Under the pieces are notes generated by a model, which ran no database searches, was not told the origin of the DNA, and was given only the letters and a program-made list of their open reading frames with translations. Source: Lepturacanthus savala (Eukaryota; Chordata; Actinopteri; Scombriformes; Trichiuridae). Taken from it: a stretch of DNA of 64,000 bases. Positions within the stretch are counted from its first letter, which is position 1, and every line of letters starts with the position of its first letter. The stretch spans positions 31,815,602 to 31,879,601 of the forward strand of contig CM060464.1 of the NCBI GenBank assembly GCA_030544235.1, written 5' to 3'. Position numbers and translations under genes: made by a program. Positions 58,496 to 64,000 of this stretch are shown one piece after another.

Positions 58496-58822
58496 GGGCA
58501 AAAGGATGGCGCAGGGTTTAGCGCTGTTGCCTCACAGCAAGGAGGTTGCAGGTTCAAGACCTCCTTGGGTCCTGGGTCTGGGACCTTTCTGTGTGCTTCC
58601 TCCCACAGTCCAAAAACTTGCTGAGGCTAATTGGTGACTCTAAATTGTCCATAGGTGTGAGTGTGTGAGTGAATGGTGTGTGTGCCCTATGATTGGCTGG
58701 TGACCATCTAGGGTGTATCCCTGCCTCTCGCCGTAACGCACTGGGATAGGCTCCAGCAGGCCCCTGCGACCCTAATGAGGGATAAGCAGGTATAGAAAAT
58801 GACTGACTGACATATTAGAGCC
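58483..58822 (+). mobile_element. SINE, full-length copy with 13-bp target duplication
   Basis: The body at 58496-58809 is flanked by perfect direct repeats ACATATTAGAGCC (58483-58495 and 58810-58822). The head carries a tRNA-like box A (TGGCGCAGGGTTTAGCG) and box B (GGTTCAAGACC) at the expected spacing. The body has CCTCCCACAGTCCAAAAAC and AATTGGTGACTCTAAATTG; the tail GATAAGCAGGTATAGAAAAT ends in GACTGACTGA repeats. Best reference copy for the seven in this window. Confidence 0.88.
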
Positions 58823-58989
58823 TTTATTGTGACCAGTCCAAGGCTCACTGTACAGTTATCCTGTTGTTTAATCAGCGTTGTCAGGTGGATGAATAATTGC
58901 TCACTAACAACAGTTTAAACTCATTCGTGAACATGTTAGATAAATAATCCTTTTGTGTGTGTGCATAGCAAAAATAGCAAAAAGTTTAT

Positions 58990-59170
58990 ATTTGTGTTCA
59001 GTGAAGTGGTTTTAAGTATGTTTTAATTATATAAAATTCAGTCAATATAAGAACTATTGTTTTTATTACCTTACTTTGATCTGGAACTGTCACTGCTGCT
59101 TCTTTAGTTACAATCAGGTAATTGCAGTTAAACTCACCACTAGATGCTGCCAGAAACTACAAACTGAATA
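58990..59170 (+). mobile_element. Partial MITE, same family as 55331
   Basis: Contains GTATGTTTTAATTATATAAA and a 3' part CACCACTAGATGCTGCCAGA then AACTACAAACTGAA, corresponding to the family end. The left end is degraded. Confidence 0.55.
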
Positions 59171-59596
59171 TTTTTGGGTAAGGAATGTTGGTTGGAACAA
59201 AACAACATTTGAAGTTGTCACCTTTCAGAAACAAAACATATATAATCAAGAAAATAATCAACTAATTGGTAATTAAAGAAATCATTGGTTGCAGCCCTAA
59301 AATAGCATATTTTAACACGTTTAATGTGTTACTCCAAATTTATACTGTTAATTACAATAAAAAGAAAATCTTGAAAAGAATTGCGGGTTTGGAATTGATT
59401 GTGCGGGAAACACAAATTAATTTAATGTCTAAAGGCTTCATCATGTGTCTTTAGTCAAAGTCACATCACTGTATTATGATTTTGTTTAGTTTGAAATTAT
59501 TGGATTTGTGACTTTGAGCCCATAGAGCCCTCTGTCAACATCTGTCACTCCTCTGTCTTCTTCCCTGGGAGAGTTTTTGCTTGCTGCTCCAAAACA

Positions 59597-61161
59597 TTAA
59601 AGGTGGAGTGGGAGATCTTGGAAAAAACGGTTACAGCTATTCAACACAAGTGAGATTTTGAAAATATACACTCCCTCCCCTCCTCCCAAAGGCTCGGCCT
59701 CCTCCTCTTCAGCTCACCCCTCGAAACCAGGCCTTCACGATTCATGGATACATGAATGCGCACACTCTCGAGGGGTCACAGGAGTTCACGAGCATTCACG
59801 CCAATAGCATGACAGACAGTGACTAACTTCAAGCAATGTCGTCTTCACAAGATTTGTGAACATCGTAATGAACGTAAACAGTCTTTCATTATTGTAATTT
59901 CAAGAATATTGACATAAAATTCAAACTAGAGTATCTGTTAGATTTCCACTAGTTGATTGGATACATGTGTCAATTACTTTGTTATTGCAGTAATGACACA
60001 ATGTATTATGTGTATTATTATTAGTAATGCCTGCTGTATCATGTCCCTAGCCAGCCATCATAGGTTACAGTCACAGACATGGATTATTATGGATTAAGTA
60101 GTATGCATTTGCCCGTAGTAGCCTACCACATACCTGAATTTGAATGATTTATGTTACTGACTTATTTACTTGCGGGCGCTTTATTTCACGGGCAACTAAC
60201 GGAACGACTCACACGGGGGTATGGGGTATCTCTGGCATAAAGGCACCTTTCTGTTGTAGTCACCATAAATTTGCGATAATCAAATTGCGGCAATCACAGT
60301 ATTGTTCACATGTTATTTTTGTATTTAGAGTTTTCATGACGAGAGCTCAAGCTCAGACTTAGCTTAGCCTTGTAGTTGACAGAGTAGGTAGCTTAGCGAA
60401 ACATGCTGGAATTGTGCTTATGTCACTCGATTGACAATAAGTGTGTCATCATCTTTCATTTTCTCACTGACTGGTTGAATAGGCCTACAATACCCGTAAC
60501 CGACCAGTATGTCAAAATATTATGTAATTAGAAGACAACATCTTACATATCCAGTAAAAATACGGCGACTTTGGCATCTGTCTGGAGCCCCTTCTCACTT
60601 TTTAGCTGGCGCCAGCGCTGGAAAGCCGTACCGATAACCACTCTTGTCCTGTTTCGTTCTTCTGTTAGCTTCCGCATGGCTGTTGCTTTTTCAAGAACAG
60701 TTTTCCCCTTGGTTTTGCTGCCAGTCGACGTCTTCTTCTCTGCCATTGTTGCAACGATATATCTATGCGAGCTAACTTGAATGTTGGCTTTCTAAGCTGT
60801 GTCTGCTCACCTGATTGCCAGAGCTGTGGGGGGTCGAGTGACGACGACACAGTGAACGCGCAAAATGGGGGGAGGGGTCGAGTGGGAGGGGGAGGGGGTG
60901 AAGCGGGGAGCCGTTGGGAAGGGAGGGGTGGGGGTGTGTGCATAGGTATTTGGTGGACGTATTAGACAGCCCATAAATGTAAAGATGATCAGCACATTGA
61001 TTGGTCAGAGTTTTCCTCTGAATACACCCTCTAGACCGGACCAAAATGTTTCGAGTTTTTTGCAAACATTCTATTTTAGTGTGTGCGGTGGGAATGTGAA
61101 AAGGTTTACAGGCAATATTTTAAAAAATGCTGCAAAAAAGAATCACCCACCCCACCTTTAA
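59597..61161. mobile_element. TTAA-flanked DNA transposon (Kolobok-like candidate)
   Basis: TTAA at 59597-59600 and 61158-61161 flank a 1557-base body. Its ends, AGGTGGAGTGGGAGATC and the reverse complement of GATTCACCCACCCCACCT-like sequence (61141-61157), are imperfect inverted repeats. TTAA duplications are known for piggyBac and Kolobok; the ends do not look like piggyBac's. The body has a GC-rich segment (60800-60950) and a short - strand frame. Confidence 0.55.
60543..60746 (-). pseudogene. Short ORF in the TTAA-flanked element
   Basis: 67 codons reading MAEKKTSTGSKTKGKTVLEK, then RNRTRVVIGTAFQRWRQLKS and EKGLQTDAKVAVFLLDM. The RTRxxIGxAFxRWRxL..KGxxTDAxxAxFLLD pattern is one I associate with fish transposon-derived proteins, but I cannot name the superfamily. 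It ends where a longer protein would normally continue. Confidence 0.5.
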
Positions 61162-61220
61162 TGAAGTCAACACTGGAAACAAACTGGATGACAGCTGAGA
61201 CTGTCAGCATCTATACTGTT

Positions 61221-61400
61221 AAAGGTGCAGTGTGTAAGATTTAGCGGCATCCAGTGGAACAGATTTAGCAGAAATGGAATATAATGTTCATAAGAATGTT
61301 TTAATTAGTATAAAATTCCATCAGAATAAGATTGGCACCTGGATACTCAGTTGGTTGTAATATGTAATCCTACCACTAGATGCTTCCAAATTTCACAAAA
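61221..61400 (+). mobile_element. Partial MITE, same family as 55331
   Basis: Left end AAAGGTGCAGTGTGTAAGAT with GGAATATAATGTTCATAAGA; right part CACTAGATGCTTCCAAATTTC. The centre is deleted and the right inverted end is incomplete. Confidence 0.65.
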
Positions 61401-61423
61401 TATCAAATATCGCCCGAAACTCT

Positions 61424-62008
61424 ACAGGGATGCTTTATCATAATATTCGGTATATTCGGTAATCAAGTATATTGCAAAAAATGCAATATTTGGCCCTTGG
61501 TTTTGTGAGATAAAAGCAAGGCGAATAGTGGCATGTGAGGCACAACATGCTGAGAGAGAGAGAGGCTGCAGCAGCCAAAAGGAAAGATGGTCACAGCACG
61601 CCTACTCGGTCTGTCTTTGAAAAGTAGAAAAAGTTTGCAAAGGACAGCACCAAAACAAACGGAATCGCAACAAAAGCAGCAACACATCAAAGTCAAAGCC
61701 GTTTCTGTTGCTGTTCAGAAATCAACAACGTTTGTGTGTTTTTGGTTTTGCATCATTTCTGTGTTTGCAGCGTTTTGCCATTTGTTGCATGTTTGCTTCT
61801 CTCAGATGTGTGTTTACCAGAGATGTTCCTTTGAAAAACATGCCTAACATTTATTCTAGACTATTTATGCAAATAAAAAAAAAATTGTGAAAAACTTAAT
61901 AACCACATTTGATATTTAATATTCAGTCTTCTGTATCCACCCAAGCCTGTTTACACTTTGCTGTGCTACTTTGGCTTCGGCCACAAATTTTCACTTCGGT
62001 GCATCCCT
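61424..62008. mobile_element. Possible non-autonomous hAT relic
   Basis: The right end, read on the - strand, begins AGGGATGCACCGAAGTGAAA and GGCCGAAGCC. The left end has CAGGGATGC and repeated ATATTCGGT. No transposase is recognisable and no 8-base duplication is preserved. Confidence 0.4.
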
Positions 62009-62878
62009 AGTAACCTAGAGAATCGTTACAAAAGTGTAAATCTCTTGGATACCAGTTAAATGAAGGAAGATGGTTGGATTAGATTGAATTTGACAATTAA
62101 AACTCCCCCGTTGTGTAGTTGAAACCTTTACTACAGGTCAGAGAAACAAGGTGAGGACACTGTGGGAAATGTAGTCTGAATGAGAAGAAGCTACCATTTG
62201 TGTGAAATAAAAGCTGCCAGTCATCTCCACCTACTGTTCCACTGATTAATAACCCTAAAGAGCACCAATTTGTTATTCTATCTATATAAATAAATTCATT
62301 TTTCTATATAGCTTTCTCTCCATTCTGAAACCAGCGTTAGTCATTTCTCTCTTCTGGTAACAATACAAACAAATGTTAACTGTCATTTAGTGTCCTCTGA
62401 AATAAACAGAGTAACAAGTTTTATTTTTTTTTCTGTAATTCATGAACAATTTTATGCATCAAATGAAGGAGATAGACAATGTTTAGAGAATCGAAAATGT
62501 GTAAGTTTCTATAAAGATTCATTAGAGAAATTTAAGATGAAACATGTTATTAAATAAAGAGTTATTCCAAAACTTTGCTCACTCTGCAATTTCTCAGTTT
62601 CTTTTTATCCCAGTTACCCTGAAGGCATCACTGATAACTCTCTATGTGGTTTCATTTATTCCCCTTGGTCTCTGCACCTCATACCTCCAGCTATTAAAGT
62701 ACTTTTATTTTTCTTCTTTCTACCTTTCATGTTTCTTTTCCATCTTATTACCAAGTTTGTGACTCTTTGTCAAGGTCAGATTCTTCTTATTCCTGTCAAC
62801 ATGTTTTAATTGTCTTTTCTTCTTGTTACATAAAAGTAAAAATAATCCCAACCTCCAGCCACCCCTCAGCATCTTTTC
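62009..62878. other. Intergenic; includes probable 3' UTR of the melatonin receptor
   Basis: No gene was found. On the - strand an AATAAA occurs near 62655, about 225 bases past the receptor stop, and could end its transcript. Confidence 0.4.
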
Positions 62879-63648
62879 TCAGAGGTGGAACTTGAAGATG
62901 ATCAGGACGATCCTCTTGTATTCCTTCCTGAAGTTATGGTTCAGGACGCCGTAGACGACGGCATTGAGGCAGCTGTTAAAGTATGCCATGAAGTAGCTGG
63001 CTGTGAACAGCCACTCCGGAATGGCCTGGCCCAGTCTGGGGTCCAGCGCCACCGCCAGGCCAATCAGGTTGAGTGGTGCCCAGCAGACAGCAAAGAGTAC
63101 AAATACCACAAACATGGTGAGGAAGTTGCGGAGGTCATGCGGTTTGATCTTTGGCCGCGTGTCCGGCTTGACCCTCCGCCTCACCTGGATGACGAGGATC
63201 CAGATGCGCAGGTAGCAGTAGGTGACAATGCCAATCGGCAGGATGAAGTGCACCACCACCACAGTGATGGTGTACAGAGAGCTGACTGACTGGGCGAAGG
63301 TGCAGGAGTAAACCCGGGGGTCATACTGCAGTGACTCCACAAACCAGTTGGGCACGATGGCGAGGATGGTGAGCGCCCAGACCAGCACCACGTAGCACAT
63401 GGTGTTGCTGTTGGAGAAGAGTTTGTCATACTTGAGGCTGTGGCAGATGTAGCAGTAGCGGTTTATGGCGATGCCCGTGATGTTGAAGATGGAGCCGATG
63501 ACGCTGAGGCCCATGAGGAAGCCGCTGATCTGGCAGTGGATGTATCCGGCGATCCAGCCATCATGGAAGATGGCGGTCAAGACCAGTGGGTAGGGATAGA
63601 TGGCGACCACCAGGTCAGCCAGCGCCAGGCTCACCACGAAGGCGTTTC
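62879..63648 (-). CDS. Melatonin receptor, exon 2 (TM2-TM7), short C-tail
   Basis: This is a class A GPCR; melatonin receptors couple mainly to Gi at the plasma membrane. The acceptor (..CACTCTGCAG on the - strand) precedes G/NAFVVSLALADLVVAIYPY, the standard intron position after TM1 in the family. Hallmarks present: NITGIAINRYCYICHSLKYD (NRY instead of DRY), FVVFVLFAVCWAPLNLIGLA (TM6, CWxP) and AYFNSCLNAVVYGVLN (NAxxY in TM7 where most GPCRs have NPxxY). The exon gives 255 residues. After NFRKEYKRI only nine residues remain before TGA, about 30 fewer than in typical receptors, with no tail cysteine or PDZ-type end. Exon 1 is off-window. Candidate subtype Mel1d by context; 1B and 1C are alternatives. 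Confidence 0.93.
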
Positions 63649-64000
63649 CTGCAGAGTGAAGGAGGATAGACATTATAAGAAGGAGAGAATATGTTCAAGT
63701 GTGAATTAACCCACCAACATATCATTACCAGAACTTTCATGTAACATTTGTTACATAACATTAACATTTGGTTCTGGGAACTGGTCTTATTGAATATTCT
63801 GGCATAATGTTCCTGAGATGGTAAAGCTCAGCTAACAGCAGGGGAACCAATATGCAGTTAGGGCTTAGTGTGTTAAGAGAACAGAGCCTTAGAGGAACAA
63901 ACTTTTTGTTATTATTTTAATTTGTCCAGTAATGGCTTTGAAACCAGCACAAATGTGTTGGATTTTTTAAAATTTGTCCAGGAACAGCTTCAAAAACATT
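63649..64000 (-). other. Intron 1 of the melatonin receptor gene
   Basis: Non-coding sequence upstream (on the - strand) of the receptor's exon 2. Nothing else recognised. Confidence 0.7.

Noticed and set aside
58496..58600. A tRNA gene at the box A/box B motif
   Set aside because: No cloverleaf or acceptor stem closes around it; the sequence continues as a dispersed repeat with target-site duplications, so it is a SINE head.
62885..63289. 134-codon + strand frame opposite the melatonin receptor
   Set aside because: Antisense shadow of the receptor exon, explained by its GC-rich codon use.

Overview
The window looks like teleost fish (ray-finned) nuclear DNA. It is AT-rich, has small exons in long introns with GT-AG borders, many long dinucleotide microsatellites, and a dense mix of DNA transposons (Tc1/mariner, pogo, two hATs, piggyBac, a TTAA-flanked element), a chromodomain Ty3/gypsy retrotransposon, a LINE, an LTR element of unclear class and a tRNA-like SINE. 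The species cannot be named from the sequence; a percomorph is a guess.

Two host genes are visible and they converge. (1) On the + strand, positions 1883-34131 hold the last seven coding exons of a proton-coupled amino-acid transporter of the SLC36 family. It is closest to SLC36A1/PAT1 by the protein motifs I can recall. The exons are 1883-1972, 2544-2628, 5006-5233, 8363-8461, 11267-11433, 12123-12292 and 33854-34131. Together they give one open frame of 371 residues plus stop; the first ~100 residues of the usual protein lie upstream of the window. The last intron is 21.6 kb and is largely filled with transposons. (2) On the - strand, 62879-63648 is the large second exon of a melatonin receptor (TM2 to TM7), with an unusually short C-terminal tail. 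Exon 1 lies beyond the right edge.

Layout: 1-12.3 kb, six slc36a1 exons with a pogo remnant, SINEs and hAT-type MITEs in the introns. 12.3-33.9 kb, the giant last intron with a BED-finger hAT (17.0-19.6), a second hAT (about 19.6-22.1), a Tc1 copy (23.2-24.3) and a LINE (28.7-30.75). 34.1-36.9 kb, last exon and probable 3' UTR. 37.0-39 kb, a full-length Tc1 copy next to a piggyBac fragment. 40.4-42.2 kb, an internally deleted gypsy. 45.1-51 kb, two copies of an unassigned ORF + LTR unit. 50.9-53.7 kb, the pol/chromodomain end of a gypsy element. 55-62 kb, MITEs, SINEs and a TTAA-flanked element. 62.9-63.65 kb, the melatonin receptor exon.

The two host genes have no evident direct functional link. 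Their adjacency matters for evolution: SLC36, melatonin-receptor and FAT genes recur together on paralogous vertebrate chromosomes. A melatonin receptor beside an SLC36A1-type gene is therefore a candidate for the less-studied fourth receptor type (Mel1d). The most testable sequence oddities are two slc36a1 splice acceptors built on microsatellites: (CT)n before the exon at 2544, and (GT)n plus G-runs with no pyrimidine tract before the exon at 11267.
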